Shown: positions 16,512-23,625 of the stretch, in pieces
How positions within the stretch are numbered: the first letter of the stretch is position 1
How the letters are laid out: each line of letters opens with the position of its first letter
Source of the DNA: UBA11663 sp049616325
Lineage (GTDB): Bacteria > Bacteroidota > Bacteroidia > Flavobacteriales_D > Sanyastnellaceae
Reading direction: 5' to 3'
DNA: 49,220 nucleotides
NCBI GenBank assembly: GCA_049616325.1
Contig: JBMZHG010000014.1
Coordinates: 1-49,220, forward strand
Position numbers and translations under genes: made by a program
Notes under the pieces: generated by a model
Told to the model about the DNA's origin: nothing
What the model saw: the letters and a program-made list of their open reading frames with translations, nothing else
Database searches by the model: none

Positions 16512-19183
16512 TTGGCCGAAAGGTAGTGTTCTGAGAAGAACTTCGCGTAGCCCTGGATGTCCTTGTTTTTGAACAACGTGACGTAGTTCTCGTTGCTAAT
16601 TAGCACGATGTCGTACCCTGAAGAGTTGATGTCGATGAGCTCCTCTCGGTTGGAGGTGAACACGTTGTAATACCCCATACCTTCCTCGCTGTTTCGGAAG
16701 GATTTGACCAAAACGACCTGATTCGCCCGGTCGATCAAATTGCTGGTCACCTTGAGCCTTTTTGAGCCGTAAAACGCGTTGTTGAAATCTGCCGCTTGTG
16801 CTTTGATTTCTTCTCCGTTTCCGCGCCCCACTGGAACGAAAATCGCGAAGTAGTGCTCTTTGGACGGCTGCACCTCAAATGGCGAAACCTCTTCAGCAAC
16901 CTCCTCCTCGTCGTCGCGGGGGTTAAGCTCGGTGCCAAGCGCCACACCTAGCTTCTCCATGATGTCACGCGCGAACGCCGCTTCTTCGGTGTCCGGGCAA
17001 TCGCCCAAGATTCCCTGAAGGGCCTCGAAATACGGCGTTCTGTTCCCAGTGTAGCTCGTCAACCCACCCACGCATTGCGCACGCAACAACCGGTATTTGC
17101 ATTCGAACAGGTTGGAGTCGGCCTCAAGCACCTCGTCGATTTCCAGCAGGACATTTTGATAGTCCTTGGTGTAATAGCGGGAGAGAAGTGCTTCGTAAAC
17201 CTCACGCTGAGCTTGCCGAATCATCTCCTCTTCGTCGAGGTAGTCTGGGTCTTCGATCAAGCGCGCCCACTCACTTCCTGGATACAACCGCACAATCTCG
17301 TCGGCCCAATATTGGCTGTTGCAATCGTCGCAAAAGGGGTTTTGGTAGTTCTCCTCGATTTCTCGCTCGAGGTAGGTTCGGAACAACTGGTAATGCGCGG
17401 TTGGGTGAAAGTTGGAGCTGTCAAGAACCTCGATCAGTTCCGCCCACGTTTCAATGGCTTTTTCGTTGTCGCTCAGCTTTTCGCGGTAGTCCAACCCTGC
17501 GTTGTAATACGCCTCTGCCATCAACTCCTCGACCACAACGCGCTCTTCTTCGCCGCAGGGAAGCGAAGCCAGAAGTTCCTCAAAGGAAGGCAGGTTGGCG
17601 GGGTCGAGTGGGTCGAGCGCTTCCTCTTCTCCACCGCCCTCTTCTCTGTCCCCGTCCTCGCTGTCTTCAGAGAACAGGTTGCCCATCTTGTTCGATCGTC
17701 GCCAATTGTCTTCCAGCACACGGTCCCCCCAATAATCGAGGAATTGCTGTTTCCCGGACTGCCTCAAGCTTCCGTTGTAAGGCCAAAACATGCCCGCCCC
17801 CGAGTTGTCTGCGGCCGCCGCCGCTTCTGCAGCCTCCCTCGCAGCCTCCCGTTCCTCGCGCTGACGTTGCAGCTCGAGTTCCATGTTTCGAAGCACGCGG
17901 TCGACCGCGCGCAACCGAAAATCTTCGTCCATGTCGCACAAATCGAGCAGGCTGTCGACCTCGTTGATGATGTTGAGGTTCTCAACCAGGCTCGACAGGT
18001 CGGAAGCCAGGGATGAAATCTCTTCCTTGCGCTCGTTGTCTTCGTCGAGGTAAACCAACGCGCTGTCGTAATACGCCTGCGCTGTCGGGTAGGCGAGGTC
18101 CTCCATGTACAAGTCTGCGAGCTTGAGGTAGCCCTTGCCGAGTTGGTGGTCATTGTCCACGTGAGCCGCGACAGACGACTTGAACAACCCAAACGACTCG
18201 TCGCGTCGGCGGTCTTCCAAGGCCACCTCGCCGAGCGCGAAGTACACCTGGTCCAAGAATTCTTCGTTCTTGTCGTCTTCCAGCATGTCCTCCAACAACT
18301 CCACGATCGCCTCACTGTTTCCGTTGCGGCGCTCGTACGTCATCGCTTGTTGGATGTTGCCTTGGAAGACCCATTCGTAGTCCGCCCAACGCATGTCTGC
18401 TACGGTTTGGAATTGTTCGATTGCGCCCTCTTTGTCGCCTGCCTCACGAAGACATTGCGCCAAGACGAACGTGGCACGGGTGCGCGCCTTGTCCTTTTTT
18501 CCAAGCAAGGGCAAGGCGTCCTCGAGGTGGCGCGCCGCGTCCTCAAACTCTTCGTTCAAAACCTTGTACTGCGCCAAAACCAAGTGTGTGTGTGCGGCCG
18601 CTTCCTCGGAGGCGTCACGCACGCTCTCCGCCTTGGCGAGGGCGTTCTTCGCTTTGACCACGTCGCCGGTGCGCATGTGCGTTCTCCCCAGCCATGAGAA
18701 CGCCCAAGCCTCAGCATCCGCCCCGTCCACCGTGCGCACGAGGTACGTGAAGATTTCCTCTGCCTTGGGGTAGTCGCCTTTCATGTAGTAGGACTTCCCG
18801 ATGACGGTGTAATTGTCGTCAATCCATTTGTTCATGACCGGCCGGTTCATCGACTTGGTCATTCGTTGTGGTGGGGCCATGGTGTGGCGGTCCACCACGC
18901 GTGTGCATTTTTCAATGGACCGCTCCATGAGGGGGAAAATCTGCTGGGCCGTGCTTTCGTCCGCCTCCAAAAACAGGGGCAACACCTCGTCCCAGCGCTC
19001 GTCGTGAAGCTCTTCGAGTTTGGCCTCCGCCTCCGCATGCGCTTCGTTGGCGTAAAAGAAACCGTTGTACTTGGCTGTGGTGTTGTGGTACAAGCGGTAC
19101 GCCCGACCGTCACGTTTCGTGGTGCACGACGAGGCCACCAGGGCAACGCAAGCGAGTGTGAAAGTCAGGGTGCGGTTCAACAT
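16508..19183 (-). CDS. sprE: SprE/PorW-like TPR lipoprotein of the type IX secretion system
   Basis: SprE (PorW) is an outer-membrane-associated lipoprotein needed for T9SS function and gliding. The 891-residue product starts at MLNRTLTFTLACVALVASSC, a lipoprotein-type signal with Cys20; the frame is open further upstream, but only this start gives a signal. Many TPR-like helical pairs fill the middle (for example GKSYYMKGDYPKAEEIFTYL, FVLAQCLREAGDKEGAIEQF), with acidic linkers around 520-560. The C-terminal 130 residues, with HYFAIFVPVG, NNAFYGSKRLKV and GYAKFFSEHYL, match the ending of SprE proteins. It heads the operon with bactofilin and ATP synthase and is divergent from the M23 peptidase gene, as I know from related genomes. 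Confidence 0.88.
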   Translation of the reverse strand: MLNRTLTFTLACVALVASSCTTKRDGRAYRLYHNTTAKYNGFFYANEAHAEAEAKLEELHDERWDEVLPLFLEADESTAQQIFPLMERSIEKCTRVVDRHTMAPPQRMTKSMNRPVMNKWIDDNYTVIGKSYYMKGDYPKAEEIFTYLVRTVDGADAEAWAFSWLGRTHMRTGDVVKAKNALAKAESVRDASEEAAAHTHLVLAQYKVLNEEFEDAARHLEDALPLLGKKDKARTRATFVLAQCLREAGDKEGAIEQFQTVADMRWADYEWVFQGNIQQAMTYERRNGNSEAIVELLEDMLEDDKNEEFLDQVYFALGEVALEDRRRDESFGLFKSSVAAHVDNDHQLGKGYLKLADLYMEDLAYPTAQAYYDSALVYLDEDNERKEEISSLASDLSSLVENLNIINEVDSLLDLCDMDEDFRLRAVDRVLRNMELELQRQREEREAAREAAEAAAAADNSGAGMFWPYNGSLRQSGKQQFLDYWGDRVLEDNWRRSNKMGNLFSEDSEDGDREEGGGEEEALDPLDPANLPSFEELLASLPCGEEERVVVEELMAEAYYNAGLDYREKLSDNEKAIETWAELIEVLDSSNFHPTAHYQLFRTYLEREIEENYQNPFCDDCNSQYWADEIVRLYPGSEWARLIEDPDYLDEEEMIRQAQREVYEALLSRYYTKDYQNVLLEIDEVLEADSNLFECKYRLLRAQCVGGLTSYTGNRTPYFEALQGILGDCPDTEEAAFARDIMEKLGVALGTELNPRDDEEEVAEEVSPFEVQPSKEHYFAIFVPVGRGNGEEIKAQAADFNNAFYGSKRLKVTSNLIDRANQVVLVKSFRNSEEGMGYYNVFTSNREELIDINSSGYDIVLISNENYVTLFKNKDIQGYAKFFSEHYLSAK

Positions 19184-19206
19184 CGGCTCCTTCAACGTAG
19201 AAGTGC

Positions 19207-19214
19207 CAAATTTA
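19207..19214 (-). promoter_or_regulatory. Candidate -7 box (TAAATTTG) of the sprE-bactofilin-atp operon
   Basis: On the - strand this is an exact TAnnTTTG, 23 bases before the sprE ATG, in the divergent gap to the M23 peptidase gene. The -33 element is not clear. If real, it drives transcription towards the ATP synthase genes. Confidence 0.45.
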
Positions 19215-19258
19215 TTGGAAGCCTGCCTTCTTTTGGCCAGAAACTTTGCCTGCGTCGC

Positions 19259-19266
19259 GATATTCG
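19259..19266 (+). promoter_or_regulatory. -7-like box GATATTCG, 4 nt before the M23 peptidase ATG
   Basis: GATATTCG is followed by CACC and then ATG 19271, the same spacing (and the same CACC) as at the biotin carrier gene at 44780. It has two mismatches to TAnnTTTG. Confidence 0.3.
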
Positions 19267-19270
19267 CACC

Positions 19271-20152
19271 ATGTCCAAATGGAAGCACCGCCTGCGAGTC
19301 ACCGTTTTTGACGAAAGTTCCTACTCCGAGATCCGTGTCTTCCGCGGCTCACCTCGCGGGTGGGCAACTTGGGTTGGTTTGGCGGGGCTCGCGCTGGTGA
19401 CGTTAACTTACCTCGTGGTGGCCCAAACCCCGGTCCGCGAATGGGTCGTCCCCGGCTACGTCGCCGAATCCACGCGAGCCGACATTCGTGAAGCACGGGC
19501 AGCCACAGACAGCATGTCGCGTGTTTTGGCCCAACAAGAGCTTTCGCTCTGGGCGTTGCGTCACGCGTTGGTGGGAGACTCTGCCGCCCTTGGGTTTTTG
19601 CAACGTGCTTCCGAAGGTGGCGCTGGTTTTGACAGCTTGGAAATTGCCGCCATGGATTCCGCTGCCTTGTTTCCAGGGCCCGGAGAAGAGGCCCTTCGGC
19701 ACACTGTTGAGCAAGCCGACCGGTTTGCGCTGCAGCGCCGCAACCTTGGACGAGCAACCCTTACCGGGTTCTCCTATCCCCCTTTGGTGGGCGGAGTCTC
19801 AGACGAGTTGGATTTGGGGGTGGGGCACCTCGGGGTCGACTTGGTCGCCCCCGAAGGAACGGCCATTCAATCCGTGGACGACGGGTCTGTGCTTTTCAGC
19901 TCGTACACCATCGAAACAGGCTACACCTTGGTGATTCAACACCGTGGCGACCGCGTCTCGATTTACAAACATTGCGCCTCCCTCCTGAAGCGCCAAGGAG
20001 ATTTGGTCGCTGGGGGTGAGGCCATCGCGTTGATGGGAAATACCGGCGAACTCTCCAGCGGGCCTCACTTGCATTTCGAGTGGTGGGTCAAAGGTCAACC
20101 CGTCGACCCCAGCCCCTGGTTGGGCCGAGTTGTCTCCGAAGAGGGGGATTAA
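19271..20152 (+). CDS. Membrane-anchored M23 (LytM-type) metallopeptidase
   Basis: M23 peptidases cut peptide cross-links in peptidoglycan or act as septal-hydrolase activators. The 293-residue protein has a cytoplasmic N-terminus (1-29), one membrane helix at about 32-52, a short helical region (65-160), then the M23 domain (about 180-285). The zinc and catalytic residues are all present: His186 and Asp190 in HLGVDLVAP, His234 in IYKHC, and His266/His268 in GPHLHFE. It should therefore be active. The frame is open a long way upstream, but ATG 19271 gives the normal family start and avoids overlap with sprE, which it faces divergently. Confidence 0.92.
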   Translation: MSKWKHRLRVTVFDESSYSEIRVFRGSPRGWATWVGLAGLALVTLTYLVVAQTPVREWVVPGYVAESTRADIREARAATDSMSRVLAQQELSLWALRHALVGDSAALGFLQRASEGGAGFDSLEIAAMDSAALFPGPGEEALRHTVEQADRFALQRRNLGRATLTGFSYPPLVGGVSDELDLGVGHLGVDLVAPEGTAIQSVDDGSVLFSSYTIETGYTLVIQHRGDRVSIYKHCASLLKRQGDLVAGGEAIALMGNTGELSSGPHLHFEWWVKGQPVDPSPWLGRVVSEEGD

Positions 20153-20181
20153 GTTTGGGGGTGGTTGGGTGTCGGTTTCCC

Positions 20182-21117
20182 TCAAGGCCAAACCAACTCT
20201 CCGCAAGCCGTCAACGTCTTGTACTCCTCCCAACGGGCCTTCATGTCTTCCACGGACAGGGCCTTCAACCCGTCTGTGCCAAATGCTTCACACGTGAAAC
20301 TGGCCATCACACTGCCCAAGGTCACAGCTTGTTTCATGTCTTCCCACGAGACCTCACCTGTTGCAGCGTGTCGTGCGCTCAAGTAGCCCACAAACCCGCC
20401 CGCAAACGTGTCTCCCGCCCCCGTCGGGTCCACCACGTGCTCGAGCGGGTAAGCCGGCGCAAAGAAGGTTTTGCCCTCCTGGAACATCAGGGCCCCGTGT
20501 TCGCCTTTTTTAATGACCACCGTGGTTGGGCCCATGGCGTGAATGGCTTTGGCCGCCTTGGGTAGGAAATGTTCTCCTGTCAACTGCCTCGCCTCCTCAT
20601 CGTTGACCGTCAACACGTCCACCCGCGACACCACCTTCTTCAGGTTTTCCAGCGCCACATCCATCCAAAAATTCATGGTGTCCAAAACCACCAGCGCTGG
20701 CGACGACACTTGGTCCAACGCTGCCAACTGAACAGCCGGATCCAAGTTTCCGAGCATGACAAACTTTGCCTCCGCGCCCTGGGTGCAAACCTCGGGTTCC
20801 CACCCAATCAACACGTTCAAATCCGTGGCCAGGGTGTCTCGCCCAACCATGTCGTTGTGGTAACTGCCCGCCCAATGAAAGCTTTTGCCTTCTGCCACGC
20901 GCGTCAACCCCTCCAGCCCTGCTCCCCGGCCCGTCAATTCATCCAAGAACGCTTCAGGAAAGTCGTTGCCAATCACGCTGACCACGTGTTGCTTCGGGGC
21001 AAAGTGACTCGCCGCCAGCGCGATGTAACTCGCCGCGCCACCCACCACCTTACCAGAGCTTCCAAACGGCGTTTCGATGGTGTCAAACGCCACGGTACCA
21101 AGGGTCAGAACAGACAT
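20182..21117 (-). CDS. PfkB-family sugar kinase
   Basis: This cytoplasmic carbohydrate or nucleoside kinase of the ribokinase/PfkB fold has 311 residues. The N-terminal LGTVAFDTIETPFG and VVGGAASYIALAAS (first PfkB motif) and the C-terminal VVDPTGAGDTFAGGFVGYL (second motif, catalytic Asp in GAGD) are clear. Close relatives in flavobacteria have the same TVAFDTIETPFG opening and no defined substrate. I start at ATG 21117 (MSVLTLG), not at the TTG seven codons earlier, because family members begin there. It faces the tRNA-Asn gene with divergent promoters. Confidence 0.9.
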   Translation of the reverse strand: MSVLTLGTVAFDTIETPFGSSGKVVGGAASYIALAASHFAPKQHVVSVIGNDFPEAFLDELTGRGAGLEGLTRVAEGKSFHWAGSYHNDMVGRDTLATDLNVLIGWEPEVCTQGAEAKFVMLGNLDPAVQLAALDQVSSPALVVLDTMNFWMDVALENLKKVVSRVDVLTVNDEEARQLTGEHFLPKAAKAIHAMGPTTVVIKKGEHGALMFQEGKTFFAPAYPLEHVVDPTGAGDTFAGGFVGYLSARHAATGEVSWEDMKQAVTLGSVMASFTCEAFGTDGLKALSVEDMKARWEEYKTLTACGELVWP

Positions 21118-21145
21118 GAATTCAGGGGTTTTTGGCAATTTCAGT

Positions 21146-21153
21146 CAAAGGTA
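21146..21153 (-). promoter_or_regulatory. Candidate -7 box (TACCTTTG) of the PfkB kinase gene
   Basis: On the - strand this is an exact TAnnTTTG, 28 bases before the ATG at 21117. It touches the -33 TTG of the tRNA-Asn promoter (21154), so the two divergent promoters overlap back to back. Confidence 0.45.
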
Positions 21154-21184
21154 TTGCTTCAATGCGCACCCTGACGTATTTTTG
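21154..21184 (+). promoter_or_regulatory. Promoter of tRNA-Asn
   Basis: TTG at 21154-21156, a 20-base spacer, then TATTTTTG at 21177-21184 is an exact Bacteroidota -33/-7 promoter. Transcription would start a few bases later and the mature tRNA begins at 21197, giving a very short 5' leader. This is the clearest promoter in the window. Confidence 0.65.
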
Positions 21185-21196
21185 CCGTCCTCTAAT

Positions 21197-21270
21197 TCCT
21201 CCATAGCTCAGCTGGTTAGAGCATCTGACTGTTAATCAGAGGGTCCTTGGTTCAAGTCCAAGTGGAGGAG
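21197..21270 (+). tRNA. tRNA-Asn (anticodon GTT)
   Basis: The 74-base cloverleaf has acceptor arms TCCTCCA/TGGAGGA, a D-arm TAGCTCAGCTGGTTAGAGCA, and anticodon stem TCTGA/TCAGA around loop CTGTTAA (anticodon GTT). The T-arm contains GGTTCAAGTCC and the discriminator base is G. CCA is not encoded. It stands alone between its own promoter and terminator. Confidence 0.97.
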
Positions 21271-21278
21271 CCTAAAAG

Positions 21279-21305
21279 AAGCCTCGCCTCGTGCGGGGCT
21301 TTTTT
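21279..21305. terminator. Terminator after tRNA-Asn, probably bidirectional
   Basis: AAGCCTCGC (21279-21287) pairs with GCGGGGCTT (21293-21301) with one G-T wobble and a 5-base loop. A T-run follows on the + strand. An A-run lies on the left flank, so it could also end the - strand gene that stops at 21331. Confidence 0.8.
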
Positions 21306-21330
21306 GATTCGTCTTGCCCGCGCCAAATCC

Positions 21331-21996
21331 TTACTTCGAGGCGCGGAGATTGAAGCCCACCGACACCGTGAGCCGGTAACCGGTCTCGCGCAACCGAATC
21401 TGTTCGAAATAGTCGGAAGAATTAAGTGCGTCCCCCAGGGCTGAGTTCCTTGGGCCCTGTTTGTTGGGGACGAAGGCAATGTTGATGGGCAAGTTGAGGT
21501 CCCCTTTTGTGTAGTTGTAGCCCAGCGCGAATACAAACCCCAGTCCTGAAGTGGACAGGTTTGGGCCTGTTGCAAACTCCACTCCTTTCTGGGATCGCAC
21601 CCCCACCAAGCTTGAGAACGAGGGTAAGAAAAGCCCCTTCTCCATGCCTCCGATCAAGGCAACCCACTCCACCAAACCCACAACAGGTCCACCTGTGTCC
21701 GCGAACCGCGTTTCCCACTGCCAACCGTATTGAGTTGTGTAAGTGAAAGGCAAGCCCCCTCCGAATTCAGCCGCATACTGAGCCGAATCCATTTCGTGCA
21801 CGCGGTTTAAGAATTGAGCGCCACTGCCCTCCGAAACGTAGGTAAAGCCAAACCGTGGACCCGACATCTGGTTGACTTGGGAGTTTTCGGGAATGTCGTT
21901 AAACCCCCATGAACCAGGGTCGCTTTGGCCCAAAGACGTTTCGGCGCAACCGATAAGAAAAAGGGCCGTCGCGGTGAGGGTAGAAAATTTTTTCAT
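21331..21996 (-). CDS. Exported barrel-like protein, function unknown
   Basis: The 221-residue protein has an N-terminal export signal, MKKFSTLTATALFLIGC. It is either a lipoprotein (Cys17 in LIGC) or cleaved by signal peptidase I near SLGQ-S. The mature part has alternating beta-strand patterns (RFGFTYVSEG, LGFVFALGYNYTKGDLNLPINIAFVPN) and ends in a strand, GYRLTVSVGFNL, typical of small outer-membrane barrels, though the last residues RASK are polar. I recognise no named family. It stands alone between the tRNA terminator and a candidate promoter-operator. Confidence 0.7.
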   Translation of the reverse strand: MKKFSTLTATALFLIGCAETSLGQSDPGSWGFNDIPENSQVNQMSGPRFGFTYVSEGSGAQFLNRVHEMDSAQYAAEFGGGLPFTYTTQYGWQWETRFADTGGPVVGLVEWVALIGGMEKGLFLPSFSSLVGVRSQKGVEFATGPNLSTSGLGFVFALGYNYTKGDLNLPINIAFVPNKQGPRNSALGDALNSSDYFEQIRLRETGYRLTVSVGFNLRASK

Positions 21997-22000
21997 GCCG

Positions 22001-22023
22001 CCAAGTTAGGTAACCTGGGTTAC
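22001..22023 (-). promoter_or_regulatory. Candidate promoter and operator of the 21331-21996 gene
   Basis: On the - strand TAACTTGG (22001-22008), one mismatch from TAnnTTTG, ends 4 bases before the ATG. Just upstream, GTAACC-TG-GGTTAC (22010-22023) is a perfect inverted repeat that would lie in the spacer between the -7 and -33 positions, a natural place for a repressor to bind. Confidence 0.4.
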
Positions 22024-22148
22024 TTAGTGATTTGACCAACCCTTCCGTGTGTTTGGGGTGTGGGGCGACCAACTTACCTTTTGGACATGATCAAGCTCAA
22101 GGTTTTTGGGTGGTCTTGGTTCAATTTGGCGCACGCCATTCTTTGTCC

Positions 22149-22835
22149 ATGACGCGGTTCTGTTTGTTGAGCCTGTTGCTTGCCTTTGTTGCGGTGCGCG
22201 CGTTGTCGCAGCTCTGCGGACAAGAGTACGGACCTCATATTGACGCCATTCACAGCATGGCTTCCGAATTGCCGGGAGAGCGTGAGCGGCTTGTGATGGT
22301 CGGCAGCTCCACATTTCGCCTGTGGCCCAGAACCGACACGGTGTTTTCGCATTTCGAGGTGGTCAACGCCGGGTTTGGTGGTTCGTGCTTTTCCGACCTC
22401 TGGCGCTTGCGTGAATCGTTGATTTTCGGGCTAAAACCGAATGTCTTGGTAATCTACGAGGGCGACAACGACCTCAGCGACGGTTTGCCGACGAGCGAAG
22501 TTTTTCGGGTCGCGGATTTGTTGTTGGACGATGTTTCCCGTCGTCTTCCAGAGACTCGCGTTGTGCTGGTCGCGCCCAAACCAAGCCCCGCGCGTGCTTA
22601 TCTACAAGACCACTACCTCTCCCTCCACCAACACTTGGAACCGCTGTGCCGAGAGCACAGTGTGGTTTGGGTGAACTTTTGGGATGTGATGCACGACGGC
22701 GGCCGGTTGCGCGAAGAGTGGTTCTTGCAGGACCAACTCCACCTCAACAACGACGGGTACAGCGCTTGGACCAAGGAGCTCCGCGAACAAGTGCCTTGGC
22801 TCGATCCCGCTCGCCGGGGTTTGGCTCGGGATTAA
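22149..22835 (+). CDS. Exported SGNH/GDSL-type hydrolase
   Basis: SGNH hydrolases are esterases, lipases or acetylxylan-type deacetylases. The 228-residue product from ATG 22149 has a signal peptide (MTRFCLLSLLLAFVAVRALS, cleavage about residue 20). Block I is VGSSTFRLW with probable nucleophile Ser54, block II is NAGFGGS (Gly), block III is EGDNDLSDG (Asn107), and block V is DQLHLN (Asp195, His198). All catalytic positions are filled. The frame is open to 22032 but that would bury the signal peptide. Its stop overlaps the convergent LytTR gene by 4 bases. The substrate is unknown. Confidence 0.85.
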   Translation: MTRFCLLSLLLAFVAVRALSQLCGQEYGPHIDAIHSMASELPGERERLVMVGSSTFRLWPRTDTVFSHFEVVNAGFGGSCFSDLWRLRESLIFGLKPNVLVIYEGDNDLSDGLPTSEVFRVADLLLDDVSRRLPETRVVLVAPKPSPARAYLQDHYLSLHQHLEPLCREHSVVWVNFWDVMHDGGRLREEWFLQDQLHLNNDGYSAWTKELREQVPWLDPARRGLARD

Positions 22836-23581
22836 AGAAGGTTGATGCGGCTCGCCAGCAAGTCCTTGTAAGAGCCTCCAACCGGAATCTCTTTTTCCAT
22901 CCCTTCCATGCGGATGTTTGCGTACTTGATGCTTTCGATGGCGTGCAAATTCACGATGTAGCTGCGGTGAACCCGGATGAAACGCCGGTCTGACAGCTTG
23001 CGCTCCACCTCCTTCATGGTGCTGTGGATGGTGTACGACTCTTCCCGAGTGTGAACGACCACGTAGTCCTTCAGCGCCTCCACAAACAACAAATCTTCGT
23101 GCTTGACACGCATCAAGCGGCTGCGGTTTTTGACAAAAATGACCTCGGCGTCGTCCTTGTGTTCTGCCAGGCTTCGCAAAAAATCGGCCTCCGTCTTGAG
23201 TTCCATCTCCTTACCATGCTTGTGAAGCGCCATCTCCACCGCGGTCTGAATGTCCACCTCTTTGAACGGCTTCAAGATGTAGCCGTGCGGCTCCGCAAGC
23301 TTCGCTTGTGACAGGGTGTTCTCGTCGGCGTAGGCGGTGAGGAAAACCACAGGAATGTCGAGGTTGCGCTTGATTTCTTCCGCGGCTGCGATGCCGTTCA
23401 TGTCACCCTTGATCATGATGTCCATCAAGGCCAAATCCGGCTTGTGCTTCAGTGCCAACTCGATGGCTTTCTCCCCGTTGTCGGCAGTGGCCACGACGTT
23501 GTAACCAAGTTTGTCGAGGCAGCGCTCAATGTCCTTGCGGACGATGCTCTCGTCCTCCGTCACCAAAATGTTGATTGCCAT
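22832..23581 (-). CDS. LytTR-family response regulator
   Basis: This two-component DNA-binding regulator has 249 residues. A receiver domain (1-122) contains acidic residues TEDE near the N-terminus, phospho-acceptor Asp54 in ALMDIMIKGDMNG, and the later Thr/Lys positions in VVFLTAYADENT and YILKPF. The C-terminal LytTR DNA-binding domain (about 148-245) contains LLFVEALKDYVVVHT, FIRVHRSYIVNL and IPVGGSYKDLL. I use ATG 23581 (MAINILV), since the longer frame adds 11 polar residues not typical of receivers. It lies 44 bases after the multi-PAS kinase gene, its likely partner. Confidence 0.93.
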   Translation of the reverse strand: MAINILVTEDESIVRKDIERCLDKLGYNVVATADNGEKAIELALKHKPDLALMDIMIKGDMNGIAAAEEIKRNLDIPVVFLTAYADENTLSQAKLAEPHGYILKPFKEVDIQTAVEMALHKHGKEMELKTEADFLRSLAEHKDDAEVIFVKNRSRLMRVKHEDLLFVEALKDYVVVHTREESYTIHSTMKEVERKLSDRRFIRVHRSYIVNLHAIESIKYANIRMEGMEKEIPVGGSYKDLLASRINLL

Positions 23582-23625
23582 GGGCTTGTCTTGCGTTTGT
23601 GAATCGTGAGGCACTTCTCAATTCC

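Noticed and set aside
18866..19270. An upstream extension of the M23 peptidase frame
   Set aside because: It would overlap sprE by over 300 bases and place 135 unrelated residues before the normal membrane anchor.
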